Under the pieces are notes generated by a model. That model was not told the DNA's origin, did no database searches, and saw only the letters and a list, made by a program, of their open reading frames with translations. A stretch of 64,000 bases of DNA from an uncultured Sphingomonadaceae bacterium (lineage in GTDB: Bacteria; Pseudomonadota; Alphaproteobacteria; Sphingomonadales; Sphingomonadaceae): positions 992,001 through 1,056,000 of the forward strand of contig CANMEE010000002.1 of NCBI GenBank assembly GCA_947496865.1, in the 5' to 3' direction. Shown piece after piece: positions 45,783-55,520 of the stretch. Every line of letters starts with the position of its first letter. The stretch's first letter is position 1. Both the position numbers and the translations under genes were made by a program.

Positions 45783-46556
45783 TTACGGAACGACACCTTC
45801 CACCACTGATTTCGCATTATCCACTCTTATAGCTGCACCGTTGATAAATTTTGATTCATCGGACGCCAAAAACAACACGGTGTTGGCAATGTCATCCGGT
45901 TCACCCAAGGCACTGGCAGCAGGACCTTCGCTGGCTGGCCGCAAATCGTCCCGTTCCATCATCTTCGGCCCTATCTCTTCGACCATCGGCGTTAATATCC
46001 CAGCTGGATGGACGCTATTGCAGCGAATGTTATAGCCGTTATTTGCGCAATGGACCGCTATACTGCGGCTCAAACTCTCCACCGCGCCTTTCGCCGCTGC
46101 ATAAGCTGCAACCACCGGTTCACCCTGAATCGATGCGATAGATGCCATGTTTATGATGGAACCGCCCCCCGACGCCTTCATTGCTGGCACCGCATATTTG
46201 CAGCCGAAGAAAGTACCGTCTGCGCTAACCGCCATCACGAAGCGCCATTCCTCAGCAGTCTGGGTTTCAATGGTTCCTGGCTCGACCACACCGGCATTGT
46301 TGACCAGAATATCAAGCTTGCCATGACGCGATACGACATCGGCAATTAGATCTTCCCACGCCGATTCATCGCGAACATCCTGCATATGAAATTCGGCCGA
46401 CGCACCAATTTCAGCAGCGACTCGCGTTCCGTTATCTTTATCCATATCAGTAAGAATGACGGTCGCCCCTTCCCGCGCGAACATACGGGCATCAGCCTCG
46501 CCTAATCCCTTCGCGGCTCCAGTAATGATCGCCACTTTGCCATCGAGTCTGCCCAT
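45783..46556 (-). CDS. short-chain dehydrogenase/reductase
   Basis: From the ATG at 46556 the protein has 257 residues. It has the dinucleotide loop TGAAKGLGEADAR, NNAG, the catalytic Ser in NMASIASIQG and YAAAKG (Tyr/Lys), and the classical SDR end FINGAAIRVDNAKSVV. Asp in LTDMD after strand 2 favours NAD(H) over NADP(H). The substrate may be a steroid or other secondary alcohol; unknown. GAGAGGG precedes the ATG. It is first in the SDR-DUF2256-LOV series, divergent from the SnoaL-like gene. Confidence 0.93.
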   Translation of the reverse strand: MGRLDGKVAIITGAAKGLGEADARMFAREGATVILTDMDKDNGTRVAAEIGASAEFHMQDVRDESAWEDLIADVVSRHGKLDILVNNAGVVEPGTIETQTAEEWRFVMAVSADGTFFGCKYAVPAMKASGGGSIINMASIASIQGEPVVAAYAAAKGAVESLSRSIAVHCANNGYNIRCNSVHPAGILTPMVEEIGPKMMERDDLRPASEGPAASALGEPDDIANTVLFLASDESKFINGAAIRVDNAKSVVEGVVP

Positions 46557-46640
46557 TTTCGTCCCTCTCTTTTTTACCAACTATCCATAGATTAGCAGCA
46601 CATGCTACGCACTGGCCCTAACAATATGAGGGAGAGCGGG

Positions 46641-47108
46641 ATGGATAAGATTGATCAACTGTTGGCGCGCGAGGAAATGCGCGATTTACTACACCGTTAT
46701 TGCAAAGGCATTGATCGCCGTGACTGGACTCTGGTGCGGTCCTGCTTTGCCGATGACCACATCCATAAACATGCCGAATATTCGGGACCGCCTGATGAAT
46801 TTATCGGCTTTGCCAGTGAAATACTGAAAAAGGTACCCAACACACACCACTCCATTTCCAACGTCCATTTCACCTTTGGTGACGATGGCAGCAGCGCTTC
46901 AACCGAAGCGAATTTTGTAGCCTATCACTATATTCAAGAAGGCACGCCGGAATTCGGGCCGGTCCCAACCCAAGGCAAAGCCACCGACTGGATTGTCGCC
47001 GGACGCTATTGCGACAAATTTGAAAAGCGTGATGGCAAATGGATCATCGTCCGGCGAGAAGCATTCCATGATTGGGAACGCTATGAAGAAGCCAATCCCA
47101 AAGGCTAA
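46641..47108 (+). CDS. SnoaL-like (NTF2-fold) protein
   Basis: From the ATG at 46641 the protein has 155 residues, with the cone-shaped NTF2-like fold of the SnoaL-4 type: LHRYCKGIDRRDWTLVRSCF, a central HSISNVHFTF strand and a DGKWIIVRREAFHDWE end. Members are ring cyclases, dehydratases or subunits of ring-hydroxylating enzymes. GGGAGAGCGGG immediately upstream fixes the start over ATGs at 46602 and 46626. It shares a divergent promoter region with the SDR and may act with it. Its 3' end overlaps the next (convergent) gene by four bases. Confidence 0.85.
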   Translation: MDKIDQLLAREEMRDLLHRYCKGIDRRDWTLVRSCFADDHIHKHAEYSGPPDEFIGFASEILKKVPNTHHSISNVHFTFGDDGSSASTEANFVAYHYIQEGTPEFGPVPTQGKATDWIVAGRYCDKFEKRDGKWIIVRREAFHDWERYEEANPKG

Positions 47109-49000
47109 TCTAAACGCGCTTCAAAGCTGATTGTGAAACTGGGACTGTTAATCCCGTCAGAGGCAGCCAATATGCCTGATGGATTGACGATTACGCCTTT
47201 GACGTCAGGATCAAATCCTGCGGTGTTAGGTGTATAATTATAAGGCGCGCCGCCAGAGGGTTGATCCGAAAAACCGACCATGGTTGCAGGATTAAACGTA
47301 TCCAAACCGCTGGCTGTTGATCCGTTGGAAAAGGTCACCGGTGATGCCGCATTGTAGCTTATACTGGACGGAAGAACATCGGAAATCTCAATAGTGCTCG
47401 TATCTACGGGTGCATCACCTAGGTTAACCACCTCAATGGTATAACGGATTACGGCGCCGGGAATAGCTTTGGGACTAGCACTCCCGTTTACTGGATCAGA
47501 GATCACGGTTGATTGCTTACTAATCTCTAGAATTGCGTTGGCTGGGTCCCGGACATTAGTGATGATGCATGCAATCACATCACCAATGTCCGGGGTAAAA
47601 CTCGTCGCCAATGAAACAGGCAATATTGTCGAAGATCCGGCATTGGCATTGGTGCAAGACAAAGTGGCTGTATAGCGGCCTAGATCCGTTGTTCCCTGCG
47701 CCAATTCATCTACGCTATAACTATTTCCACTGGTCAGTTGCGTCATTGCGATAGGCGCATTGCTAATGACAGTTCCGGTGCCAGTAGTTGTTGTTGCTGC
47801 AACCGTACTGCTGCCTTCCCTGATACGGATACGAAATTCATCGCTGTCAAATATCCGTCCCGCAGCACTTATTCGCTTTTCCAAGGAAAGGTGCGGATAA
47901 GGTGCATTGTCAAACACGCATTGGACCGCATCACCAAAGGCTAGCGAACCAAAGCTGTAATTTGTTGTTTCCACATTTGTCGGCATCACGGTAGGAGAAC
48001 CACCGTTGCTATTCGTACAGTTCAGCTGTGCTCGATATTGACTTAATACGCTGGCGCTGCCGCTGGCCATGACTTCGCTCAGACTGATCGGGATTCCGGA
48101 CGCGGTCGATATCACTGCTGCCGGGAAGGGTCCGTTTCCAGCGCCAGTCGTGGTACCCGATGCCAGGACATCTCCAGACGATGTTGAAGTGATCTGAAAG
48201 GTAAACTGATCTGCCGGATCGACGCGCGCGCCGGTGATGGTTTTGTTCAAGGTAATCGACGCGAAGCGCACGGCAAACATCATTCCCTGCAGGCCCTGTC
48301 CCTGCATCGATGCGGTTACGTTCGTTGGGGAATTAGTGCCTGCTATATAGCCACCAACACGGCCAGTTTGTCCGCCGCCGGCCATGCGTAGCGTTCCAGT
48401 CCCAGCGCCCGTGAGCACCGGAAACTGGCTACCACTGATCGGGGGCACTGCATCCAATATCTGCCAGTTTGAGCCATTGGTGCCGAACTCGAGATATTCG
48501 CTGTTGTCCGTCGACTCTGCGTCCGCCGCCACAAAGGCGTAACTTGTTACAGAGGCCACACCGGGCGGCGGAATGACCGTGATATTGGAGAAGGTAAAGT
48601 TCACCAAAGCGCCGCTATTGACCATGTAAAGGATCGGCCGCCCGGGAATATTGAGAAAAGATGAGTTCCCGACTGCCGCTCCTGTCCAACTGGGTGCAGG
48701 CCGGTCATCAGCAGCCGATGCCGTTGTGCTCGTCGCTCTGAGAGTAAATGTCAGCGTTGATCCGTCGGCCAGATCAAATGAGAAATTCTGCCCCGACATT
48801 GATCGAACAATTGTGTCATCATAAGACGAAAAATCCAGCCAGCAATATGTTTGCCAAGCCGCGGGCGCAGCGCCTTGCGCTCCAGCGGGAGAACAAGTGG
48901 CAGCCATAGCCGTAGAGCCGCCAAAACTGACGGCAGCCACGACATAGGTCATGATCAGCATGAAATGCTTGATAATGTGTTGCACTGGTCCTGTTCCCAC
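47105..49000 (-). CDS. large exported surface protein with CshA/DUF11-type repeats
   Basis: The protein has up to 631 residues. An N-terminal signal peptide ends STAMA at about residue 33. A Cys-containing domain (about 34-245) resembles the N-terminal non-repeat region of CshA-like proteins. Two related beta-sandwich repeats (about 245-370 and 370-490) follow, each with an NCTNSNGGS or SCTNANAGS centre and an internal Cys pair. A DUF11-like domain (about 490-631: IRYTIEVVNLGDAPVDTSTI) closes it. It lacks a sorting signal or barrel, so it is likely secreted or loosely surface-bound. A GTG at 49000, another GTG at 48985 or an ATG at 48961 could be the start. Confidence 0.75.
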   Translation of the reverse strand: MGTGPVQHIIKHFMLIMTYVVAAVSFGGSTAMAATCSPAGAQGAAPAAWQTYCWLDFSSYDDTIVRSMSGQNFSFDLADGSTLTFTLRATSTTASAADDRPAPSWTGAAVGNSSFLNIPGRPILYMVNSGALVNFTFSNITVIPPPGVASVTSYAFVAADAESTDNSEYLEFGTNGSNWQILDAVPPISGSQFPVLTGAGTGTLRMAGGGQTGRVGGYIAGTNSPTNVTASMQGQGLQGMMFAVRFASITLNKTITGARVDPADQFTFQITSTSSGDVLASGTTTGAGNGPFPAAVISTASGIPISLSEVMASGSASVLSQYRAQLNCTNSNGGSPTVMPTNVETTNYSFGSLAFGDAVQCVFDNAPYPHLSLEKRISAAGRIFDSDEFRIRIREGSSTVAATTTTGTGTVISNAPIAMTQLTSGNSYSVDELAQGTTDLGRYTATLSCTNANAGSSTILPVSLATSFTPDIGDVIACIITNVRDPANAILEISKQSTVISDPVNGSASPKAIPGAVIRYTIEVVNLGDAPVDTSTIEISDVLPSSISYNAASPVTFSNGSTASGLDTFNPATMVGFSDQPSGGAPYNYTPNTAGFDPDVKGVIVNPSGILAASDGINSPSFTISFEARLD

Positions 49001-49120
49001 AATTGTGACCGCACAACGCTGGATTTCCCACTCCAGTGCTGACGGTCAAATTGTGGATTAACAGATCAGACTTAAAATTCGATGAAAGCCTTACAAAACG
49101 GTGGCTTACCGAAAGTGAAA

Positions 49121-49543
49121 CTAGCCTACGATTTCGTCTTCGTTGAAGAAATAGGCGATTTCGATCGCCGCATTTTCATCGCTGTCTGAACCGTGAACTG
49201 AATTGGCTTCGATGCTCTCAGCTAGTTCTTTGCGAATGGTGCCGGGTGCTGCATCTGCAGGGTTAGTGGCGCCCATGATATCGCGGTTACGCTGCATAGC
49301 GTTTTCGCCTTCGAGAACCTGAACGACAACCGGGCCGCTAATCATGAAGTCAACCAGCTCGCCAAAGAAAGGGCGCTCTTTGTGGACAGCATAAAAACCT
49401 TCCGCTTGATCGCGGGTCATGTGGATACGTTTGGACGCAATGATACGCAAACCGGCTTCTTCCAGCATCTTGGTGACTGCACCGGTTAGGTTGCGCTTTG
49501 TAGCGTCTGGTTTGATGATCGAAAATGTCCGTGTACCGGCCAT
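49121..49543 (-). CDS. ndk: nucleoside diphosphate kinase
   Basis: Ndk equalises nucleoside triphosphate pools. The 140-residue protein starts [18 protein letters not shown] and has the catalytic-His segment [20 protein letters not shown] (His in NSVHGSD) and [27 protein letters not shown] precedes the ATG at 49543; frames reaching farther upstream do not match the family. It is in the pepA-holC-ndk series, 95 bases after holC. Confidence 0.98.
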   Translation of the reverse strand: MAGTRTFSIIKPDATKRNLTGAVTKMLEEAGLRIIASKRIHMTRDQAEGFYAVHKERPFFGELVDFMISGPVVVQVLEGENAMQRNRDIMGATNPADAAPGTIRKELAESIEANSVHGSDSDENAAIEIAYFFNEDEIVG

Positions 49544-49638
49544 GATATTGCTCCGTAAAAATGATGAAAATAGGGTTCGTTGTAAAGTTGCGCCGCCCTT
49601 AGCTGCTGCATTGCAACATGGCAAGTATTGAGACGCGC

Positions 49639-50076
49639 CTAAGGCCCTTCAACCCAGCGACCGCCATCCTGCTTCCAATAGCGAGGCGTCACGTCATCCT
49701 TCGCCGACAAGGCGCGCCATGCTATTCTTGCATTGTCGATCTGCTCAGTCGCGAATAGATAAAAGACCCGATCAAACCCCAAGGCTTCATCGCGCCATTC
49801 ACCATCGGTCAACGCAACAAAGCGCGCACCGTTAGTAGCCTTACATTGATCAGAAATCAGAATCGGTTGCGCCTCATCCAGCGCATTTCCTGACAAATCA
49901 TGAGCAAGAAAACTGGTCGGCCCTGCCTGCCACAGCGCGGTACTGAGCTTCTCCAATTGTCCGACGAAGCTTGACACCAGCAGCATTCTTTCACCGCCAT
50001 CCAGCGTTTTCTGTGCCAATATTGGCACCAGTTTTTCCGCTGGATCGCGGGTCAAATGATAAAAATCGACCTGCAC
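49639..50076 (-). CDS. holC: DNA polymerase III subunit chi
   Basis: Chi joins psi in the clamp-loader complex and contacts single-strand binding protein. The 145-residue protein begins [20 protein letters not shown] and has [18 protein letters not shown] and [20 protein letters not shown], typical of HolC. It lies 25 bases after the pepA stop, the usual neighbour in proteobacteria (pepA-holC). Confidence 0.95.
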   Translation of the reverse strand: MQVDFYHLTRDPAEKLVPILAQKTLDGGERMLLVSSFVGQLEKLSTALWQAGPTSFLAHDLSGNALDEAQPILISDQCKATNGARFVALTDGEWRDEALGFDRVFYLFATEQIDNARIAWRALSAKDDVTPRYWKQDGGRWVEGP

Positions 50077-50101
50077 CGGTCAAACCATCCTTCAGCGTGA
50101 G

Positions 50102-51559
50102 TTATTGCTCAAAATTGTCGGCAACATATTGGTCGAGCAAACGCACGCCAAAACCGGTCGCCCCTTTGTCCCACACTGGACCTGGCTTATCCGCCCAGAC
50201 CATACCAGCAATGTCCAAATGCGCCCATTTGACCCCGTCCTGGATATATCGTTTCAAAAACTGAGCTGCAGTAATCGAACCAGCGCCCTTGCCACCGACG
50301 TTCTTCATATCCGCAATTGGTGAGTTAATCTGCTTGTCATAAGCGGCGGTCAACGGGAAACGCCATAGCGGATCCCCAGCCGTTTTTCCTGCCGCCAAAA
50401 GATCGTCAGACAGGCCGTCATCGTTGCTGAAACAGCCTGCATGTTCATTGCCAAGCGACACAATAATCGCGCCGGTCAGCGTCGCCAGATTAACCACAAC
50501 CTCCGGTTCAAACGTTTCCTGCGTCCAATGCAACGCGTCACATAACACCAGACGCCCTTCCGCATCGGTATTGATGACTTCGATCGTCTGGCCACTCATA
50601 CTTGTGACAACGTCACCGGGTCGCTGCGCATTGCCATCCGGCATATTCTCGACCAACCCACAAACGCCGATGACATGGGCCTTGGCTTTACGGCCAGCGA
50701 GCGCCTTCATCGTGCCTGCAACCGCGCCAGCGCCGCCCATATCCCATTTCATGTCTTCCATGCCGCCTGGTGGTTTCAGAGAGATACCACCAGTATCAAA
50801 AGTCACGCCTTTACCAACTAGCGCGAGCGGCTTTTTCTGCGCGCCATTAGTGCCATCCCAGCGCATGGCCAGCATCCGTGGCGGTCGCACCGAACCTTGC
50901 GACACGCCCAAAAGTGCGCCCATACCGAGCTTTTCCATTTCCTCTTGACCGAGCACTGTCAATTCTACGCCCATATCGCGAAGCTCTTCACAGCGCGCAA
51001 CGAAGCTTTCCGGATAAATGACATTTGCCGGTTCCGAAACCAGTTCGCGGGTCAGCGCTACACCATCAGCCACAGCTGACAAATCCTGCCATATTTTTGC
51101 CGATTCCATATCGGTGTTCAATACCGTGATGGCTGTAAGCGTCTGTTTGGCATTTTCAGGCATTGTTGTGCGATATTTGTCGATTCTCCAGCTGCGCAAC
51201 TTTGCGCCGAACAACAAACGCGCCAACTGGTCCTCAGCGAGCCCCGCGCCGTTAATGGCAAGATGTTTCACACCCGACGCAATCAACTTGGCAACAATCG
51301 CGCCGCCAGCTGCTTCGCAATCGTTGCGCTGGCCTTTGCCAATGCCTGTCAGCACGACTTGAATGACAGTATCGCCTTCTGTCACAAATGTTTGGAATGT
51401 CTGCCCTGTCTTACCTTCGAACCGCCCTGCTTTTGCGGCCGTACGAACCATATCTGCCTGCTCAAGAGATATCTCTGCGCTACCCAAAGCATCTTTACCG
51501 ACGGCAAAGGCTATTGCATCTGGCGTGGAAGGCGGGCTGGCGGCAAATGTGAATTTCAT
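50102..51559 (-). CDS. pepA: leucyl aminopeptidase
   Basis: PepA releases N-terminal residues from peptides and, in E. coli, also binds DNA at cer and carAB. The 485-residue M17 protein has the metal-binding VGKGVTFDTGGISLKP and NTDAEGRLVLCDALHW (the two-zinc site) and GSITAAQFLKRYI near the C-terminus. It is first of the pepA-holC-ndk series. Confidence 0.97.
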   Translation of the reverse strand: MKFTFAASPPSTPDAIAFAVGKDALGSAEISLEQADMVRTAAKAGRFEGKTGQTFQTFVTEGDTVIQVVLTGIGKGQRNDCEAAGGAIVAKLIASGVKHLAINGAGLAEDQLARLLFGAKLRSWRIDKYRTTMPENAKQTLTAITVLNTDMESAKIWQDLSAVADGVALTRELVSEPANVIYPESFVARCEELRDMGVELTVLGQEEMEKLGMGALLGVSQGSVRPPRMLAMRWDGTNGAQKKPLALVGKGVTFDTGGISLKPPGGMEDMKWDMGGAGAVAGTMKALAGRKAKAHVIGVCGLVENMPDGNAQRPGDVVTSMSGQTIEVINTDAEGRLVLCDALHWTQETFEPEVVVNLATLTGAIIVSLGNEHAGCFSNDDGLSDDLLAAGKTAGDPLWRFPLTAAYDKQINSPIADMKNVGGKGAGSITAAQFLKRYIQDGVKWAHLDIAGMVWADKPGPVWDKGATGFGVRLLDQYVADNFEQ

Positions 51560-51822
51560 GAGTAAAGCGTCCTTATCAATGGATCAGTCGCATCAAAATC
51601 GCGGATATCTGATCTTCTGTTCAGGGTGGATCAATGAAAGATTGGCACTGTCTTTGCAATCATCATTTCACTCCAGTTAACAATCGAATTGGAACATTGC
51701 CAAAAATCTACAACAGAAAATTTGCAGCGAACGCGATCTGGTGCAATAGGGCGGTGGTCGGGTTGGCGGCAAAAGAAACAGCGCCAATATCTCATGGGCC
51801 CAAAGGTAGGTTAATCTCGTCG

Positions 51823-54057
51823 ATGAAATCTTCAATCGCATTGATTGCACTGGCTCTTCCGTTCGCCGTCCCACAAACCGTTGCTGCGCAGACGGGCGCG
51901 GACAATCCGACATCTGTAGCTAACGAGGCCGCGCCGCTGCCTGCTACATCCGAAGAAATTGAGTTTAGCGCTGACAGCATCGACTATGATTTTGAAAACG
52001 ATGTCGTCACCGCAAAAGGCAATGTCGAGTTAGACCGTGACGGCTACAAGCTGCGATCTGATCAGGTGACCTGGAATCGGAAAACCGGCGTTGTGCGTGC
52101 GGAAGGTAATATTCGTTCGATAAGCCCCGATGGCGACACGGCCTATGGCGACAATATCGTTCTAACCGATAGCTTGCGAGACGGAATTGTCGACAACCTG
52201 CTACTGGTACTAGATGATGGCAGCCGCTTGGCCGCACTGAAAGGCGAACGGTTTGCAGATGGCTCGCTGGCCCTTGATAATGCCGCCTATACAGCATGTG
52301 CCGTGACGACAGAAGAGGGTTGCCCAAAAAATCCTAGTTGGCAGATCAAAGCCGTTAAAGTTCGTTATGATCCGATCAAAAAGCGCGTAAGCTATGACGG
52401 CGCACGGATAGAAATATTCGGTCTACCGGTCATCCCCTTGCCCGGCCTGTCGCACCCCGTCAGCTTCGAAAACCGTAGCGGTATTCTGGTACCCAATCTG
52501 CGGTTTGATTCGACAAACGGAGTCGCGGTTTCACTGCCTTATTATTTCAGCCTCGCCCCCAATGAGGATGCCACAATAACCACCCAAGTGTTTACCGAGG
52601 TGGCACCGTTAGTCAGTGGTACATACAGAAATCTTAGTGAAAAAGGCGCTTTCCAACTCACTGGCTATGCAACCTATGGCTCACGGATTCCAACCGGTGC
52701 AGGAGGGCCATTGCCGGACTCAGAAAGAGATTTCAGAGGATATTTTGCAACAAGCGGTCGGTTCATACTCGACGAGAACTGGAGTATATCGCAATCCGCT
52801 CGCCTTGTTTCTGACCGTACTTTTCTGCGCCGCTACGATATTAGCGACGATGATAGCCTGCGCTCGACCATCAATGTCGAGCGAATAGACGATAGTAGTT
52901 ATTTCTCCCTAGCCGGATGGGCTTTTCAAACTTTACGGGCCGGCGATCCACAAAACCGGGTTCCGGTCGCCCTACCCGTGGTTGATTATCGCAAACGTTT
53001 TGCCGAACCGATATTGGGCGGCAAAACTCAAATTCAGTTTAACAGCCTCGCCATTGGACGCTCGGAAGGTCAGGATACCCAACGCGCTTTTGCGTCCGCA
53101 CGCTGGGATTTACGAAAACTCACGGGCATGGGTCAGGAAATCACGCTGACAGGTTTTGCGCGTGGGGATGTCTATAATAGCGAAGATAACGCTCTCAATG
53201 ATACCGCTATTTATCGCGGTGAATCGGGTTGGCAGGCGCGTGGAATTGTCACGGCTGCAGTCGACATAAAATGGCCGTTTATTGGTGAAGCCTTTGGTGG
53301 CACCCAAACTTTGACGCCGCGTTTCCAGCTTGTGGCTACACCGGCAATATCGAATCTCTCTGTTCCCAATGAAGATTCCCGATCTGTCGATCTAGAAGAT
53401 ACCAATCTTTTCGCGCTGAACCGCTTTCCCGGCTTTGATCGCTATGAGGATAATGTTCGCGCGACCTATGGTTTGGAATGGAATCTCAATCGACCCAATT
53501 TGCGAATCGATGCCATCGTGGGTCAAAGCTACCGGCTAGCCAATAAGAGCAATATTGTTCCCGAAGGAACCGGCCTTTCCGAACGGTTTTCAGATGTTGT
53601 CGGGCGGACAGAGTTACGATTCAAAGATATTGTAAAATTTACGCATCGCTATCGGCTCGATAAAGACAATCTCGCCGTTCGCCGCAATGAGATCGACGCG
53701 ACATTGGGATCGAATAATACTTATGCGCAAATCGGTTATTTGCGGCTCAATCGCGATATCGGAGAAGGACTTGAAGATCTCAGCGATCGCGAAGAAGTTC
53801 GCATCGGTGGTCGTTATCAGATTGATAAATATTGGTCTGTTTTCGGCTCCGCGATTATCGATCTAACCGACGAACAGGAAGACCCCCTATCCTCCGCTGA
53901 CGGATTTGAACCGGTCCGCCACCGCATTGGTGTCGCCTATGACGATGGCTGTTTGTCGCTCGGCGTGACATGGCGCTATGATTATGACGACAGCGGTGAT
54001 GACCAACGCGGCAGCACTTTCCTGTTCCGGCTGGCCTTACGCAATTTGGGTGTGTAA
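51823..54057 (+). CDS. lptD: LPS-assembly protein LptD
   Basis: LptD with LptE inserts lipopolysaccharide into the outer membrane. From the ATG at 51823 the 744-residue protein has a signal peptide (about 1-23, ending VAAQ), an LptA-like N-terminal domain (about 45-195: YDFENDVVTAKGNVELDRDG) and a long beta-barrel. Barrel strands such as FSVASARWDLR-like repeats end in FLFRLALRNLGV. A frame extending 63 codons upstream lacks features of a leader and is rejected. It starts the lptD-surA-pdxA-rsmA run; the 263-base gap to pepA should contain its promoter. Confidence 0.96.
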   Translation: MKSSIALIALALPFAVPQTVAAQTGADNPTSVANEAAPLPATSEEIEFSADSIDYDFENDVVTAKGNVELDRDGYKLRSDQVTWNRKTGVVRAEGNIRSISPDGDTAYGDNIVLTDSLRDGIVDNLLLVLDDGSRLAALKGERFADGSLALDNAAYTACAVTTEEGCPKNPSWQIKAVKVRYDPIKKRVSYDGARIEIFGLPVIPLPGLSHPVSFENRSGILVPNLRFDSTNGVAVSLPYYFSLAPNEDATITTQVFTEVAPLVSGTYRNLSEKGAFQLTGYATYGSRIPTGAGGPLPDSERDFRGYFATSGRFILDENWSISQSARLVSDRTFLRRYDISDDDSLRSTINVERIDDSSYFSLAGWAFQTLRAGDPQNRVPVALPVVDYRKRFAEPILGGKTQIQFNSLAIGRSEGQDTQRAFASARWDLRKLTGMGQEITLTGFARGDVYNSEDNALNDTAIYRGESGWQARGIVTAAVDIKWPFIGEAFGGTQTLTPRFQLVATPAISNLSVPNEDSRSVDLEDTNLFALNRFPGFDRYEDNVRATYGLEWNLNRPNLRIDAIVGQSYRLANKSNIVPEGTGLSERFSDVVGRTELRFKDIVKFTHRYRLDKDNLAVRRNEIDATLGSNNTYAQIGYLRLNRDIGEGLEDLSDREEVRIGGRYQIDKYWSVFGSAIIDLTDEQEDPLSSADGFEPVRHRIGVAYDDGCLSLGVTWRYDYDDSGDDQRGSTFLFRLALRNLGV

Positions 54058-54155
54058 GGCTTTGGTAATGATGTTTGATTGCTCATATTAGGTTCAGCCG
54101 AATTTTGATATTCACTGACCCTAGTATGTTCTTAGAGTTTGAAAAGAAACGAAAA

Positions 54156-55520
54156 ATGAATTTTATGCGTACAGGAATATCTAGCAGTCACGCGAAATTT
54201 GCGATTGCTGCAACCGCTGCTTTGTTCGCTGCGACACCATCGACGAGCCAGACAGTTTCGGACAATTCGGTCCCCCAAGCGGGTTTGAACATTCCCGAAC
54301 AGCTTACCATTTTTGGGAAAGATGATCCCAACGTCCGGCGCGCAACCGCTTTGGTCAACGGTGACATTATAACAGGAACGGATGTCGGGCATCGGCTCGC
54401 TCTGATCGTTGCCGCCAATGGCGGTACTGTCGCTGAAGAAGAAAAAAATCGTTTGCGACTACAGGTATTGCGTAACTTGATCGACGAGACGCTGCAGATA
54501 CAAGAAGCGGAAGCCAACGAGATCACGATATCTGCGTCCGAAATTCAACAGACTTTCAATCAAGTCGCCCAGCAAAATTTTAAACAGGATCTCAGCGCCT
54601 TTGATGCATATTTGCGTTCCAAAGGATCATCTGCAGATACTCTGAAGCGCCAAATTAAGGGCGAGTTGGCTTGGAGCCGCCTGCTTCGTCGCAATATTCA
54701 ACCCTTCATCAACGTGGGTGATGAAGAGGTGAATTCCATTATCGAACGATTGAACGCGTCAAAAGGCACGACCGAATATCGCATTGGCGAGATTTACATG
54801 TCTGCCGCACCGGACGCGGCAGAACAGGTCGCCGCTAATATGCGGCAGATATTAGATCAAATCCGCCAAGGCGGCTCGTTCGTAGCCTATGCACGGCAGT
54901 TTTCGGAAGCTTCAACCGCCGTCACCGGCGGCGATCTGGGTTGGGTCCGCCCCGGACAGTTACCACAATCTCTTGCCGAAGCGGCTGCCCAGATGCAGAT
55001 TGGTCAGGTTGTAGGCCCCGTTCAGGTACCCGGTGGCTTTTCAATCCTATATCTCATCGATCAACGCCAGATTTTAACTGCTGATCCGCGCAATGCCGTA
55101 CTCAGTCTGAAACAACTCTCGATCAGCTTTCCACCAGGAACAACCGAAGCGCAGGCCACTGCTCGTGCAGCAGAATTTGCAACGGCCACTCAAAATATCA
55201 AAGGCTGTGGTGCCGCAAATGAAGTCGCCTCTAACATTGGCGCTGCGATTGTCGACAATGATCAGGTTCGTCTGAAAGACCTGCCCGGTCCGTTGCAAAA
55301 CACCATCGCCGACCTGCCCATCGGACAAGCCAGCCAACCCTTCGGTTCCGTGGCTGATGGTGTGCGTGTTTTAATCCTGTGCGGCCGCGATGATCCACAA
55401 ACGGCATCCGCTCCATCGTTTGACCAGATTATGTCGCAGCTGGAAAATGAACGGGTCAATAAGCGCGCGCAAATCTATCTGCGCGATCTTCGTCGCGACG
55501 CCATTATCGATTATAATTGA
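54156..55520 (+). CDS. surA: periplasmic chaperone / peptidyl-prolyl isomerase SurA
   Basis: SurA escorts outer-membrane proteins (including LptD) across the periplasm. From the ATG at 54156 the 454-residue product has a signal peptide (about 10-30), a SurA N-terminal chaperone domain (VNGDIITGTDVGHRLALIV, then the IDETLQIQEAEANEITIS segment) and one clear parvulin domain (about 205-320: FSEASTAVTGGDLGWVRPGQ). Upstream ATGs at 54126 and in the same frame are less likely. It shares one base with the pdxA start. Confidence 0.93.
   Translation: MNFMRTGISSSHAKFAIAATAALFAATPSTSQTVSDNSVPQAGLNIPEQLTIFGKDDPNVRRATALVNGDIITGTDVGHRLALIVAANGGTVAEEEKNRLRLQVLRNLIDETLQIQEAEANEITISASEIQQTFNQVAQQNFKQDLSAFDAYLRSKGSSADTLKRQIKGELAWSRLLRRNIQPFINVGDEEVNSIIERLNASKGTTEYRIGEIYMSAAPDAAEQVAANMRQILDQIRQGGSFVAYARQFSEASTAVTGGDLGWVRPGQLPQSLAEAAAQMQIGQVVGPVQVPGGFSILYLIDQRQILTADPRNAVLSLKQLSISFPPGTTEAQATARAAEFATATQNIKGCGAANEVASNIGAAIVDNDQVRLKDLPGPLQNTIADLPIGQASQPFGSVADGVRVLILCGRDDPQTASAPSFDQIMSQLENERVNKRAQIYLRDLRRDAIIDYN

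Noticed and set aside
51634..51822. 63-codon N-terminal extension of LptD
   Set aside because: The downstream ATG begins a textbook signal peptide; an extension would bury it, and its composition is unlike an envelope leader.
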